A stretch of 64,000 nucleotides of DNA from SZUA-547 sp963669265 (GTDB lineage Bacteria > Pseudomonadota > Alphaproteobacteria > Rhodobacterales > Rhodobacteraceae): NCBI GenBank assembly GCA_963669265.1, contig OY769916.1:3472001-3536000 (forward strand). Direction: 5' to 3'. The position numbers and the translations under genes are program-made. Below are positions 1-8,522 of this stretch, one piece after another. Position 1 is the first letter of the stretch. Each line of letters begins with the position of its first letter. The notes beneath the pieces are model-generated. The model did no database searches. It saw only the letters and a list, made by a program, of their open reading frames with translations, and was not told the origin of the DNA.

Positions 1-40
1 AGAGGTCTAGGCGGCGCCAGTCTAGCGCAGGGTGAACCTG

Positions 41-1408
41 TCAGACGTCGAACTGCAGATGAAAATGCTGCGGGTGGGGCGTGCCGCCCGCATCGACCTG
101 ACCCGCTGCGCCGGGCGCCCGACGCAGGTTCTTCTGCTTCAAAAGCGGCGTCAGGATGGCGGGGATCACAGCCTTGTTGATCGCGGCGCCGAAACACGTG
201 TGCATGCCGTATCCCCAAATGATGTAATCCGCCCACGGTCGGTCGGTGCGGAACTCGTAAGGGTTGTCGATCTCGTGCCGGTCGAACATCGCCGACAGCG
301 TGGCGGCGAACACCATATGGCCCTTCGGAATCCGAACGCCGCGCAAGGTCGACTGTGCGACGGTGGTGTCGCGCAGCGCGCGGCGATAGACGATCGGATT
401 GTGGGGGTTGAAGCGCAACGCCTCCCAGATGTGCTGGGCGACCAGCGCCTCGTCCCCGGCCAGCGCCGCCTTTTGTGCGCCCGCCAGAGCCTCGGGTCGG
501 TTCAGCAACTCGTCCATCGCGCAGCAGCTGGCCTTGGAGATCGTCGGGATCGCGCCGATCAACAGGCCCAGCAGGTTGTTGCGAATGCCGAGATCGTCCA
601 TGCCCGGCGTCCCGGCACCTTGCAGCGCGAGGCAGCGGTTCAGCACGTCCTCCGCATCGGTCGGGCCAGCCTTGCGCGCGGCGACCGTCTGATCGAGATA
701 GGCGCGCATCTCATCGGCGTAGCGCATCGCCTTCTGGCCGAATTCCGGATCCGCCCCAAGGTCCTGAAACAGGTACCAGAAGAGAACCGTGGTCCAGTCT
801 TGCATCGTGGCGGCGTCCGGGCCGCCGACGCCGAAATAGCGGTCGGTCATATCCCAAGGGACGCGCCGCGACAGCTCGGCGGGTAGGTCGATGGCGCCAT
901 TGCTGTTCGCCACGATCTCCGCCGCCAGCTCAGCGGCGCGCGGCTGCACGATCTCGGCGACGTCGGTGCGGCGCATCGCCAGATGCATCGCGGAGGTGTC
1001 GCGCGTGTAGTCCCAGCCGGGCTGCATGCCGAGAAAGAAGTTGTCGCCGCCTGTCAGGTTGCGCATGCGAGAGCCGTAGACGACCTCGAAATCCTCGTCC
1101 CGGTTCAGCACGTCCAGACAGTCATTGCGGCGCGTGACCACGGTCGTGCCTGTGTTGTCATAGGCTTTGACCAGACGCCGGCTGAGACCGAGATTGGGCC
1201 AGAAAGCGCGCAGAACGGAAAGCGCGCGGCGCTGCGTTCCGATCTCGGCGAAGGCGGCTCCCAGATTCTGGCGAAGGCCGCCGCCTTTCATCGCCGCCTC
1301 AAGCCCAACGCCGATCAGGGCGCCGAGCGCCGCGAAGCCCTCGCCCCAGACCGTCAGAACCCGCCAGATCGTCACGAAGAAGTTTTCAATCGCAGTCATG
1401 GGCGTCAT
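41..1408 (-). CDS. Cytochrome P450 with atypical I-helix
   Basis: This is a 455-residue heme-thiolate protein. The heme-binding loop GYGMHTCFG places the cysteine ligand at C405, and the K-helix ExxR motif is EALR (E329-R332). The I-helix segment reads IGAIPTIS: the threonine (T289) is present, but the usual acidic residue before it is replaced by proline. In classical monooxygenases this acid/threonine pair delivers protons to bound O2, so its loss is more typical of peroxide-using P450s or hydroperoxide isomerases; that reading is inference. The first 40 residues are hydrophobic and may anchor it to the membrane. It is the last gene of a minus-strand operon, 13 bp after a DyP-type peroxidase. 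No ferredoxin partner is adjacent. A ferredoxin reductase at 54509 is too distant to assign. The substrate is unknown. Confidence 0.9.
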   Translation of the reverse strand: MTPMTAIENFFVTIWRVLTVWGEGFAALGALIGVGLEAAMKGGGLRQNLGAAFAEIGTQRRALSVLRAFWPNLGLSRRLVKAYDNTGTTVVTRRNDCLDVLNRDEDFEVVYGSRMRNLTGGDNFFLGMQPGWDYTRDTSAMHLAMRRTDVAEIVQPRAAELAAEIVANSNGAIDLPAELSRRVPWDMTDRYFGVGGPDAATMQDWTTVLFWYLFQDLGADPEFGQKAMRYADEMRAYLDQTVAARKAGPTDAEDVLNRCLALQGAGTPGMDDLGIRNNLLGLLIGAIPTISKASCCAMDELLNRPEALAGAQKAALAGDEALVAQHIWEALRFNPHNPIVYRRALRDTTVAQSTLRGVRIPKGHMVFAATLSAMFDRHEIDNPYEFRTDRPWADYIIWGYGMHTCFGAAINKAVIPAILTPLLKQKNLRRAPGAAGQVDAGGTPHPQHFHLQFDV

Positions 1409-1421
1409 CCCGGTTCGGGCG

Positions 1422-3092
1422 TCAGGTGGGATCGACGATATGCATGGCGATCATGCGCAGCGCCGTCAGCGAGGGGACGAAGAAGTAATCGCCGCCCCGG
1501 CATTCCACAAAGGTTTTGAGCTTACTCATCACGTAGGGCGGATGGCCGGAGTCCGGTTTCGACGGGATCGTGTGCCGCTTGTGATGCGTGTGATCGCCCA
1601 GAAGGGGGCAGGTGTTATTGCCCTGATGAAAATCGAGCCCGTATTGCACCCATTGCTGCTGAACGAACTCGAACTGCCGGAACAGGCTGGCGCCGATCAG
1701 CATCATCGCCACGCCCTGCTCGGTTTCATCCGACTTGTGCTCGAAATCCGGCGGCCCGTATGGCAGGCCGCGCCGCAGGATCCGGCGGCGCCGATTCAAC
1801 TGGCTCGTTGCTTTCTCGTTGGCGTGGGGCGCGCCGGTCTTGGGGTCGAGGCCGACCTTGTTAAGCGGATCCAGATAGTCGCGCGTGTTCATGCGCCGCA
1901 CATGCGCGCCGCCGGGACATTTGAAGCCGGGCATGTCGTCGCCGTAGCGAAAGTCCGACGCCTCGGGCGAGCCGATATACGCCCTCTGCTTCTTCAGCGC
2001 CTCAAGCGGGTTTGGATCGTCGAACCCTTTGGTCTTCCTGAACTCCCGCCACTCGGGATAGGTCGGCACCATGGCGAGCGGAACGCCGTCCGACCAGCGT
2101 CCGCACATCTTGGCGCGCAGAGTTTCCTTGGCCTCGTCCAGCGGCACGCCAAACTCGGAAGCGTAGCTCTCCGCCTCCTCGTTCACCACCGCGTCGAACG
2201 TCCCGACATTCTCATGCAGCTTGCGATACGCCATGAACGTGCCGTTGCGCATGAATTCCGGCGGCATCGCCGTGGGCGGCAGCTCCTGGCTTTCATCCGG
2301 GTGGCCCAGCAGAAACTCGCCGGCGGCGATGGGTTTCCACTCGCCGTTCTCGCGCTCGCCGCGCCCGATCACGGCGGTTTTCATCTTTTCCTCTGGATAC
2401 TGGCCTTCGAACACCGGGTCGCTGATGCCGTCGGTGAAGCCGAAATGCTCCTTCGGAGTCGGGATCGTCGCCTCGCCGATCTTGTCGAAGACGGCGGAGG
2501 CGGATTGGTAGTCCTGATCCCCCGCGCGCCCGATGCCGGAAAGAAGGCGCACGCCGCCATTCGAAGCCTCGCACAGGTCGCGCAGCCATTGCGTCCGCGC
2601 CTCCAGCGCGTCAACCGGCTCCATTCCGCCCGGTTCCTTGAGCTGGGCGTTCAGCGAGATCCAGATATGGACATTTTCGCTCTCATCCCCGCCCGGTGCG
2701 CGGTTCTTGCGCCAGATCGGGTCCCAGTGCTGATCCCAATCTGTGTCCTCATCGGCGATTTTGGTGGTGTCCCGATCGCCAAGCACGAAGGCGCGGGCCT
2801 TCATGCCGTCGATGAACTCCGTGGGCATGCCCTGCAGCGTGCGATTGGGCAGCCCCAGCGTCAAAAGACCGTAGAAGGTGAAGCCGATATTGACCGTGCA
2901 TTCCGGTTTTTCGGTCTTTTCGGTCCAGCGTTCCGCAGTGGTCACCTTGTGCCTGACCGCATCGACGAATTTGCGGCCCTCTTCGGGGTTGGCGATATGC
3001 AGAAAGAAATAGCGCGCGAATGGAAACGCGAACCGGCCATAAGCGCGGACCACATTGCCCTGAATATCATCAAGATTAAGCGATCGTGTCAT
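1422..3092 (-). CDS. DyP-type heme peroxidase
   Basis: This 556-residue protein begins with the DIQGN segment common in long DyP peroxidases. It carries the family's GxxDG motif as GFTDG, with the distal aspartate at D221. The region CPGGAHVRRMNTRD (candidate heme-ligand His, H397) and the downstream RRILRRGLPYG are also typical. DyP enzymes use H2O2 or organic peroxides to oxidise bulky substrates. No signal peptide is visible, so it is probably cytoplasmic or works at the membrane with its neighbours. It lies 18 bp after the 343-residue membrane protein gene and 13 bp before the P450 gene, so all are probably co-transcribed. The pairing of a peroxidase with a P450 lacking the acid residue suggests sequential peroxide chemistry, for example formation and rearrangement of a lipid hydroperoxide. 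That is inference. Confidence 0.9.
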   Translation of the reverse strand: MTRSLNLDDIQGNVVRAYGRFAFPFARYFFLHIANPEEGRKFVDAVRHKVTTAERWTEKTEKPECTVNIGFTFYGLLTLGLPNRTLQGMPTEFIDGMKARAFVLGDRDTTKIADEDTDWDQHWDPIWRKNRAPGGDESENVHIWISLNAQLKEPGGMEPVDALEARTQWLRDLCEASNGGVRLLSGIGRAGDQDYQSASAVFDKIGEATIPTPKEHFGFTDGISDPVFEGQYPEEKMKTAVIGRGERENGEWKPIAAGEFLLGHPDESQELPPTAMPPEFMRNGTFMAYRKLHENVGTFDAVVNEEAESYASEFGVPLDEAKETLRAKMCGRWSDGVPLAMVPTYPEWREFRKTKGFDDPNPLEALKKQRAYIGSPEASDFRYGDDMPGFKCPGGAHVRRMNTRDYLDPLNKVGLDPKTGAPHANEKATSQLNRRRRILRRGLPYGPPDFEHKSDETEQGVAMMLIGASLFRQFEFVQQQWVQYGLDFHQGNNTCPLLGDHTHHKRHTIPSKPDSGHPPYVMSKLKTFVECRGGDYFFVPSLTALRMIAMHIVDPT

Positions 3093-3110
3093 GTCTGATA
3101 TCCAATTCGG

Positions 3111-4142
3111 TTAAGCCGTCTTGTCCATCGCCTCGACCGAGATGACTCCCGGTTCCTGCGTTGGGCCTGACCGGTCGCTGGGTTTGGTCGCTTTCAGGAA
3201 GGCGCCGAAATCGTCATGCAGCTTCTGGGCGGAAGCGCCTTGGTGCTCCACGATGAAATCAGCGAATGTCTGCTGCATGTAGAGCGCTTTTAGCACCGAG
3301 GGCAGATCGTCATATTTCCCCGGAGCAAGCGGCTTCTCGCCATTTTTCAGCGCAAAGCGGACGGCGAAGAACCCGGCGACGAAGGTCAGCGCGAGCGCCA
3401 CGACGAAGGTCCAGAACGTGCTCCATCCGAGCATCGGGATCGTGAGGCAGCCCAGAATGCGCGCGATAAGTGCGAGGAGCGCGACGATGGCGGGCGCCGC
3501 CACCGCGCCGATCAGCGGCAGAACCGGCAGATCGTTGAATTCCGGCAGCTCCAGATAATAGTCGTGGAACGGCATCGTGGTTTCGACATGGCATTTTTCC
3601 AGATAATCGGCGAACTGATCCGCCGTATCGACATTCTCGAAGCCCCCGCAATTGCTGTAGATGTCCTGCAGCTCCAGCTCCATCGTGCTCCAGAGTTCCT
3701 TGGCGTAGGCGCGACGCACCTCCGTCTGCTGGGCGGCGCTCAGCTCCGTCGGCAGCGGGGCGCCATCCGCCGTGATCGCGTCGATATCGGCGCAGAACAC
3801 GAGGTAGGACGCATTCAGCCGGTCGACCTTTTGCGGCGCCATCGAGTCGTCGCGGAGGATGAGGCGCTTGACGATGTTGAGCAGCGCATTGCCGCCGACG
3901 CGCCCGTTATAGACCACGTCGCTCAGCACGAACATGCGCGCCAGATGGTTGCGTTTGTTGCGGGCGAAGGGGCTGTTGATGCCGGTTCGCTGGGTCGCGG
4001 GCGACTGCATCGCGGTCGGCATCTTGGCCAGCGCGATGCGGACATTTTGCTCGCTGGACGTACGGGAGTCGCCGCCCGAGGCGGAGCTTTTGATCGGGGC
4101 GAGAGTCGTCAGGAAGATATGACCTGAATCGAGATCCGGCAT
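3111..4142 (-). CDS. Membrane protein of unknown function in the P450/DyP operon
   Basis: This 343-residue protein is not recognised. Its start is supported by AAGGAA about 7 bases upstream. The N-terminal two thirds look soluble. Two adjacent hydrophobic segments near residues 205-260 (around APAIVALLALIARILG and FVVALALTFVAGFF) should form a membrane hairpin, followed by a polar tail. The stretch YLVFCADIDAIT and, further on, TTMPFHDYY resemble YVLFCSNFNGTW and INTDYYYN, in the same order, in the upstream-encoded 225-residue protein, so the two probably share a domain. The genes are separated by only 11 bp. The product may be a membrane scaffold or a binding partner for the two heme enzymes; no enzymatic motif is visible. 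Confidence 0.75.
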   Translation of the reverse strand: MPDLDSGHIFLTTLAPIKSSASGGDSRTSSEQNVRIALAKMPTAMQSPATQRTGINSPFARNKRNHLARMFVLSDVVYNGRVGGNALLNIVKRLILRDDSMAPQKVDRLNASYLVFCADIDAITADGAPLPTELSAAQQTEVRRAYAKELWSTMELELQDIYSNCGGFENVDTADQFADYLEKCHVETTMPFHDYYLELPEFNDLPVLPLIGAVAAPAIVALLALIARILGCLTIPMLGWSTFWTFVVALALTFVAGFFAVRFALKNGEKPLAPGKYDDLPSVLKALYMQQTFADFIVEHQGASAQKLHDDFGAFLKATKPSDRSGPTQEPGVISVEAMDKTA

Positions 4143-4153
4143 TTGAAATTCCT

Positions 4154-4831
4154 TTATCCGGAGGTCTTGCGCACGGCGGCGTAGGTCGCCTGGGTCTCAC
4201 GCACATAGCGTTCGCGTTCGACGTCGGCGCGTTCGGTGTCGAGGCTGGCGACCGGGCCGAAGCCGGGGTCCCCCAAGCCCATCTGCACCTTCACCAGCGC
4301 CTCCCGATAGGTCTTTTGAAACTCTTCGGGGCTTTGCGTCGCGTGCGCTTTCTCCAGGTCCAGCAGCGCGTCATAGACCTGAAGGCTGGTCTTGATATCG
4401 CGCTGCCCCGATCCGGGCGTGGCGTTGTAATAATAGTCCGTGTTGATCTGGTTATGCGTGATGTAATTCTTGAACGGCGTCACCGGGATCGACAGCGGAT
4501 ATTTCGTCGCCGAGAACCAGAACAGGTTGAGGCCGTTGGGAATACCGTCCGAAAACGCGTCGATATACTGGTCCCATGTGCCGTTGAAGTTGGAGCAGAA
4601 CAGCACATAGTCGCTGTCCAGCTTCTGCTCGCCCTGACCCAGATCCGGCCAGTCCTTCGGCTTGATGATCACCCATCTGGCGAAATGGATCAGCGACAGG
4701 CCGAGAAGGCCCAGCAGATTGGCGGGCAACCCTCGCGCGGCCATGAATAAAAGACGGTTGATCCAGGTAAGTTTGGGATTGCTCGGCGTCACGACATTCA
4801 TCGCGTACGCTTTCCCGGCAATGTTCGACAT
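4154..4831 (-). CDS. Conserved-looking hypothetical protein, first gene of the P450/DyP operon
   Basis: This 225-residue protein is not recognised. The start has an AGGA ribosome site about 8 bases upstream. A moderately hydrophobic segment near residues 28-55 (LLFMAARGLPANLLGLLG and following) may associate with the membrane. The rest is soluble and rich in aromatic residues, with YVLFCSNFNGTWDQYIDAF and INTDYYYN as the most distinctive stretches. These align in order with parts of the 343-residue neighbour, so the pair look like paralogs with a shared fold. It is the promoter-proximal gene of the operon that continues with the membrane protein, DyP peroxidase and P450, and it faces away from the injection-system operon. 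A role in substrate binding or presentation is possible but unproven. Confidence 0.75.
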   Translation of the reverse strand: MSNIAGKAYAMNVVTPSNPKLTWINRLLFMAARGLPANLLGLLGLSLIHFARWVIIKPKDWPDLGQGEQKLDSDYVLFCSNFNGTWDQYIDAFSDGIPNGLNLFWFSATKYPLSIPVTPFKNYITHNQINTDYYYNATPGSGQRDIKTSLQVYDALLDLEKAHATQSPEEFQKTYREALVKVQMGLGDPGFGPVASLDTERADVERERYVRETQATYAAVRKTSG

Positions 4832-5220
4832 TCTGAAATCCTATCACCGTGGGGACGCAGTGCTAGCGCCGCAATGGTACTACTTTGGGTTGCGGCAGGG
4901 AAGGCCCAAGCCGGTGTGTGGAGGGGAGCCATAGGGACGCAGCAAAGTGGCCCTTTCAAGGCGAGCCTCTGATTGCTCGGATGTGCGGGGATCGCCGTCG
5001 CAAACACAAGCTGAAATTGATCGATTTTAGCCATGCGACGCGGCGGCGACCGGGGGAATTGGGCGGCGAGGCCCCGCTCTGATCAGTTGCGGTACACGGT
5101 CGCAATTCGCGAAAACAACCAGAGATTTTAGAATCCGCAGTCGACAGAATCGATTTTCAGGCGGATCATGTGCCGGATTCCGCACGAATCTTTCCTGAAA
5201 CTCATAGAAAGGTCGTGATT
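4832..5220. other. Divergent intergenic region (389 bp) between the P450/DyP and eCIS operons
   Basis: No gene is supported here. The region must hold the promoters for both divergent operons. The sequence ATCGATTTT occurs twice, near 5018 and 5149, the second copy about 70 bp before the first eCIS-operon gene. I cannot assign convincing -35/-10 boxes or a named operator. Confidence 0.5.
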
Positions 5221-5592
5221 ATGTCCGAGGCGATTTCCTGGTCACTTTCCGCAGGCGGCCCCACCGGCGCCGGCGTCAGTTCCGCCGGTCAGACCATCGG
5301 CGACGCCACAATTTCCCTCTCTAAAGAGCTCGACATCGGCGAGGGGAAGGACCTCTCGCTTCAGGTCGATGATGTGGACAAGGTCACATTCCTAGCCATC
5401 GACTGCGATCTTCTGGATGGCGACGTCACGGTCAAGGCGACCAGCGCCGACACCACCGCGTTGACTGGCCCGATTCTGCTTTATGGCGAGGCGGTCAAGC
5501 TGTTCGCCAGCGATCTGACCACGTTGTCGGTGAAGAATAATTCAACCGAGAAGAAAGCCAACCTGACAGCCTTGATCGGACTTACGGTCTAG
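5221..5592 (+). CDS. Small beta-rich protein, first gene of the eCIS operon
   Basis: This 123-residue protein has an unknown function. I chose the ATG at 5221 because GAAAGG lies about 8 bases upstream; an in-frame ATG at 5170 would add 17 residues without homology-like character. The sequence is rich in Thr, Ser, Val and Leu with alternating hydrophobic positions (for example ATISLSKELDI and KVTFLAIDCDL), which suggests a compact beta-sandwich. There is no signal peptide or membrane segment. It lies 78 bp upstream of the sheath gene and in the same direction, so it is probably part of the particle operon. It could be a decorating, accessory or cargo protein. The hairpin between it and the sheath gene may set different expression levels. 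Confidence 0.7.
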   Translation: MSEAISWSLSAGGPTGAGVSSAGQTIGDATISLSKELDIGEGKDLSLQVDDVDKVTFLAIDCDLLDGDVTVKATSADTTALTGPILLYGEAVKLFASDLTTLSVKNNSTEKKANLTALIGLTV

Positions 5593-5603
5593 GCGGCGCA
5601 TTT

Positions 5604-5632
5604 CGCGGGCGAGCCAAACCGGTTTGCCCGCG
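5604..5632 (+). promoter_or_regulatory. Stem-loop between the first eCIS gene and the sheath gene
   Basis: The arms CGCGGGC (5604-5610) and GCCCGCG (5626-5632) pair perfectly. The stem extends inward by five pairs as RNA (GAGCC with GGTTT, including two G-U pairs), giving about 12 bp around an AAACC loop. No U-tract follows, so it is more likely an attenuator, RNA-processing or stability element than a complete terminator. Confidence 0.45.
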
Positions 5633-5670
5633 CCCCCGATACAAAATTTCCGCAGGTAAAGGAGCTGCCC

Positions 5671-7263
5671 ATGGCCATCACTCCAACGTATCCAGGCGTG
5701 TATGTACAGGAGGTCGATTCAGGCGTGCGCACCGTCGCCGGCGTCCCGACATCCGTCGCCGCCTTTGTCGGTCGGGCCCAAAAAGGGCCGGTGGACAAGC
5801 CCACCACCTGTTTCAACTTTGGCGATTTTAGCCGCCAGTTCGGCGGGCTCTGGACGAACAGCTCCATCAGCTATGCGGTGGAGGATTTCTTCGCCAATGG
5901 CGGCGGCCAATGCGAGATTGTGCGCATCTTCAAGAAGGAAGCCGCCAATGAAGGCTACGCCGAGGTCGACCATGGCTCGCTGAAGATCCGGGCGGCCAGT
6001 CCGGGCGATTGGGGCAACGCGATCAGAGTGGAGGTCACCCATCCGAAGGATGCCGATCCTGTCGGCGTGGCGGCGGTGGCCACAAGATTCGGCGTGTCCG
6101 CTGATGACCTGTTCGATTTGTCGATCACCCACGAGCCGACTGGCGCGCGCGAAGTGTTTCGCAATCTTTCGGTCAAGGAGGATGCGGGCGAGCTGCGCTA
6201 TGACCGGGTTTTGGCGGGCTCTAGCCTGATGACGTTCACGCCGGATGCGCAGAGCCAGCCGCAGTTTTCGGACACCATTCCGGCGAAGACGCCGGATGGC
6301 GCGCCGGTTCCCGCCGAGGACGGCAATGATGGGCAGGCGCTGGACGCCGACGCCTATCTCGGCGACGAGGCCAAAAAGACCGGCATCCACGCGCTGCGCA
6401 AGGCAGATATCTTCAACCTGCTCTGCATTCCGCCCGATATCCGCAACGGCACGTTGGCCAAGAACGTGCGTGAGGCCGCGGCCAAGCTCTGCGCGGAGGA
6501 GCGCGCGCTGTTGATCGTCGATCCGCCCCATACCTGGGACGCCAATCCTCAGATCGCCGCCACCACGGCTAAAGAGGATCAACTTGACGCCAACAAACAG
6601 GTCCTGCCGCTGACCTACGCGGACCACGCGGCGCTTTATTTCCCTCGCATTGTCAAACGCGACCGGCTGCGCGGCGGCCAGTTGGACGTGTTTCCGCCCT
6701 GCGGCGTCGTGGCCGGGGTGATGGCCCGGACAGATGTGAACCGGGGCGTGTTCAAGGCGCCGGCGGGGCTCGCCGCGACTCTGTCGAATGTGGAGGGGCT
6801 GACCGCCGAGTTGACCGATGACGAGAACGGCTTGCTCAACCCGATCGGGGTGAATTGCCTGCGCAGCTTCCCGAATATCGGCCGCGTCGTATGGGGCGCC
6901 CGCACTCTGAAGGGGTCAGATCAGCTCTCCGACGATTACAAGTACGTCTCCGTCCGCCGTCTGGCCCTGTTCATTGAGGAAAGCCTGTTCCGCGGCACGC
7001 AATGGGTGGTGTTCGAGGGCAATGACGAGCCGCTCTGGGCGCAGATCAGGCTTTCGGTCGGCGCCTTTATGCAAAGATTGTTCCGGCAGGGAGCCTTTCA
7101 GGGGACCAGCCCGCGGGAGGCCTATTTCGTCAAATGCGATTCCGAGACGACCACTCAGGACGACATCAACCGGGGCATTGTGAACATCTCAGTGGGTTTC
7201 GCCCCCCTGCAACCTGCCGAGTTTGTGGTGATTTCGATCCAGCAAATTCGCAGCGCCAGCTAA
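5671..7263 (+). CDS. eCIS contractile sheath protein
   Basis: This 530-residue protein is a phage-tail sheath homolog, the subunit that contracts to drive the inner tube through a target envelope. The N-terminus TPTYPGVYVQEVDSG and the following segment VAAFVGRAQKGP are hallmarks of the family. The C-terminal part, with RRLALFIEESL, WVVFEGND and VGFAPLQPAEFVV, matches the conserved sheath core that forms the interlocking mesh. The ATG has AAAGGAG upstream. Only one sheath gene is present, unlike the three of Serratia Afp and Photorhabdus PVC. The tube gene follows 12 bp later. The middle of the protein (about residues 170-330) is more variable, as expected for the surface-exposed domain. Confidence 0.96.
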   Translation: MAITPTYPGVYVQEVDSGVRTVAGVPTSVAAFVGRAQKGPVDKPTTCFNFGDFSRQFGGLWTNSSISYAVEDFFANGGGQCEIVRIFKKEAANEGYAEVDHGSLKIRAASPGDWGNAIRVEVTHPKDADPVGVAAVATRFGVSADDLFDLSITHEPTGAREVFRNLSVKEDAGELRYDRVLAGSSLMTFTPDAQSQPQFSDTIPAKTPDGAPVPAEDGNDGQALDADAYLGDEAKKTGIHALRKADIFNLLCIPPDIRNGTLAKNVREAAAKLCAEERALLIVDPPHTWDANPQIAATTAKEDQLDANKQVLPLTYADHAALYFPRIVKRDRLRGGQLDVFPPCGVVAGVMARTDVNRGVFKAPAGLAATLSNVEGLTAELTDDENGLLNPIGVNCLRSFPNIGRVVWGARTLKGSDQLSDDYKYVSVRRLALFIEESLFRGTQWVVFEGNDEPLWAQIRLSVGAFMQRLFRQGAFQGTSPREAYFVKCDSETTTQDDINRGIVNISVGFAPLQPAEFVVISIQQIRSAS

Positions 7264-7275
7264 CGGAGACCGCAC

Positions 7276-7803
7276 ATGCCCCAGTTCACGACCAATGCAG
7301 ATCGGTTCGATCCTTACAAGACCTACAAGTTCCGGCTTCGCCTGCCCGACGGCAACTATATCGCCGGCGTCAGTAAATGCTCGGCGCTGAAACGCTCGAC
7401 CGAAGTGGTCAAGCACCGCGAGGGCGGGGATCCGTCCACTTCGAGAAAATCTCCCGGTCAATCCGAGTACGAGGGCATCACGCTGGAGCGTGGCGTAACC
7501 CATGACCAGCAGTTCCAGCAATGGGCCAACAAGGTCTGGAATTACGGAGCAGGTCTTGGATCGGAGGTTTCGCTCAAGGATTTCCGAAAGGATTTGGTGC
7601 TCGAAATATACAATGAGGCCGGGCAGCTGGCGTTGGCCTACAAACTCTATCGGTGCTGGCCGTCCGAGTTCACCGCCTTTCCCGATCTGGACGCCGCCGC
7701 CAGCGCGGTCGCCATCCAGTCGCTGAAGCTGGAGCTGGAAGGATGGGAGGCGGATGAGGACACGCCGGAGCCAACTGAACCGAGTTATGAAATTCCGGCC
7801 TGA
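7276..7803 (+). CDS. eCIS inner tube protein (gp19/Hcp-like)
   Basis: This 175-residue protein matches the T4 gp19-like tail tube family found in eCIS as Afp1/Pvc1. The N-terminal strand region YKFRLRLPDGNYIAGVSKCS, followed by REGGDPSTSRKSPGQ and YEGITLERGVTHDQQF, is characteristic. Hexamers stack to form the rigid tube that holds cargo and is expelled when the sheath contracts. It lies between the sheath gene and the baseplate-chaperone-like gene, the usual place for the tube in compact eCIS operons. The last 20 residues are acidic and Pro-rich. A second, divergent tube-family protein is encoded at 16505. Confidence 0.95.
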   Translation: MPQFTTNADRFDPYKTYKFRLRLPDGNYIAGVSKCSALKRSTEVVKHREGGDPSTSRKSPGQSEYEGITLERGVTHDQQFQQWANKVWNYGAGLGSEVSLKDFRKDLVLEIYNEAGQLALAYKLYRCWPSEFTAFPDLDAAASAVAIQSLKLELEGWEADEDTPEPTEPSYEIPA

Positions 7804-7805
7804 CC

Positions 7806-8522
7806 ATGACGCTCGGAGCCCCGGTTCAACTTGGCGCAGAGGAGCTGATTGAACTATCCGAAAAGGCGTCTTCCATGTCGCCCGGGTGGTGGTCGGTGGC
7901 GCTGATCCGCGCGGGTTTTCCGCACGCGCGGACCGAGGACGTGCTGGCGCTTCCCGTCGGCGCCCGCGATCGCCTGATCCTGGCTCTGAGGCGACGCCTT
8001 CGCGGCGACCAGTTCTGGTCCGAACCGTCATGCGTCCAATGCGGCGAGGTGTTCGAGCTGAAATTCACCGCCGCCGAGATCGGGCTGGACGCGTTACCGG
8101 AGGTCGAGGCGGGTTTCCGCGACGTGGCCGTGGCGGGCGCTGCGGCGCGCTTGCGCCCCGTCTCTGTCGGGGACCTGTTGGCGGTGGAGAGGATCTCGGA
8201 CGCGGAGGCTGCGGCGCGCGCGCTGGGCGCACGAGTCTGCGAGGCGGAGGGCGGGGTCTCCGTTGAAGCGCTCGGCGACGCTTTGGAGGAGCTCGATCCG
8301 ATGGCCGATATCTGGCTGGAGGCGAGCTGCCCGGAATGCGGCGCCGGCCAGTCGATCGCCTTTGACCCGGTCTATTTCGCGGCGCGCGAGATCCGGCAGA
8401 TGGCCGGCCGCATTCTGCGCGATGTGGTCGATTTGGCGCGGGTCTTCCGCTGGTCTGAGAAAGATATCCTGGCGATGCCGGAGGCGCGTCGCGCCTATTA
8501 CGTGGCGGAGGCGTCGGCGTGA
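7806..8522 (+). CDS. T4 gp26-like baseplate assembly protein with zinc-ribbon cysteines
   Basis: This 238-residue protein resembles the baseplate hub assembly chaperone-like proteins found next to the tube gene in eCIS and T4-like phages. Two CxxC pairs, CVQC (about residues 77-80) and CPEC (about 176-179), could bind one zinc ion. The C-terminal segment WSEKDILAMPEARRAYYV is typical of this group and is thought to bind hub components. The gene starts 2 bp after the tube stop and its stop overlaps the GTG start of the next gene, indicating translational coupling. The protein probably helps assemble the baseplate hub and may not remain in the finished particle. Assignment to the gp26 family is from sequence pattern only. 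Confidence 0.75.
   Translation: MTLGAPVQLGAEELIELSEKASSMSPGWWSVALIRAGFPHARTEDVLALPVGARDRLILALRRRLRGDQFWSEPSCVQCGEVFELKFTAAEIGLDALPEVEAGFRDVAVAGAAARLRPVSVGDLLAVERISDAEAAARALGARVCEAEGGVSVEALGDALEELDPMADIWLEASCPECGAGQSIAFDPVYFAAREIRQMAGRILRDVVDLARVFRWSEKDILAMPEARRAYYVAEASA

Noticed and set aside
1167..3098. 643-codon plus-strand frame across the P450/DyP junction
   Set aside because: It covers two genes with definitive heme-protein motifs on the minus strand and has no motif of its own.
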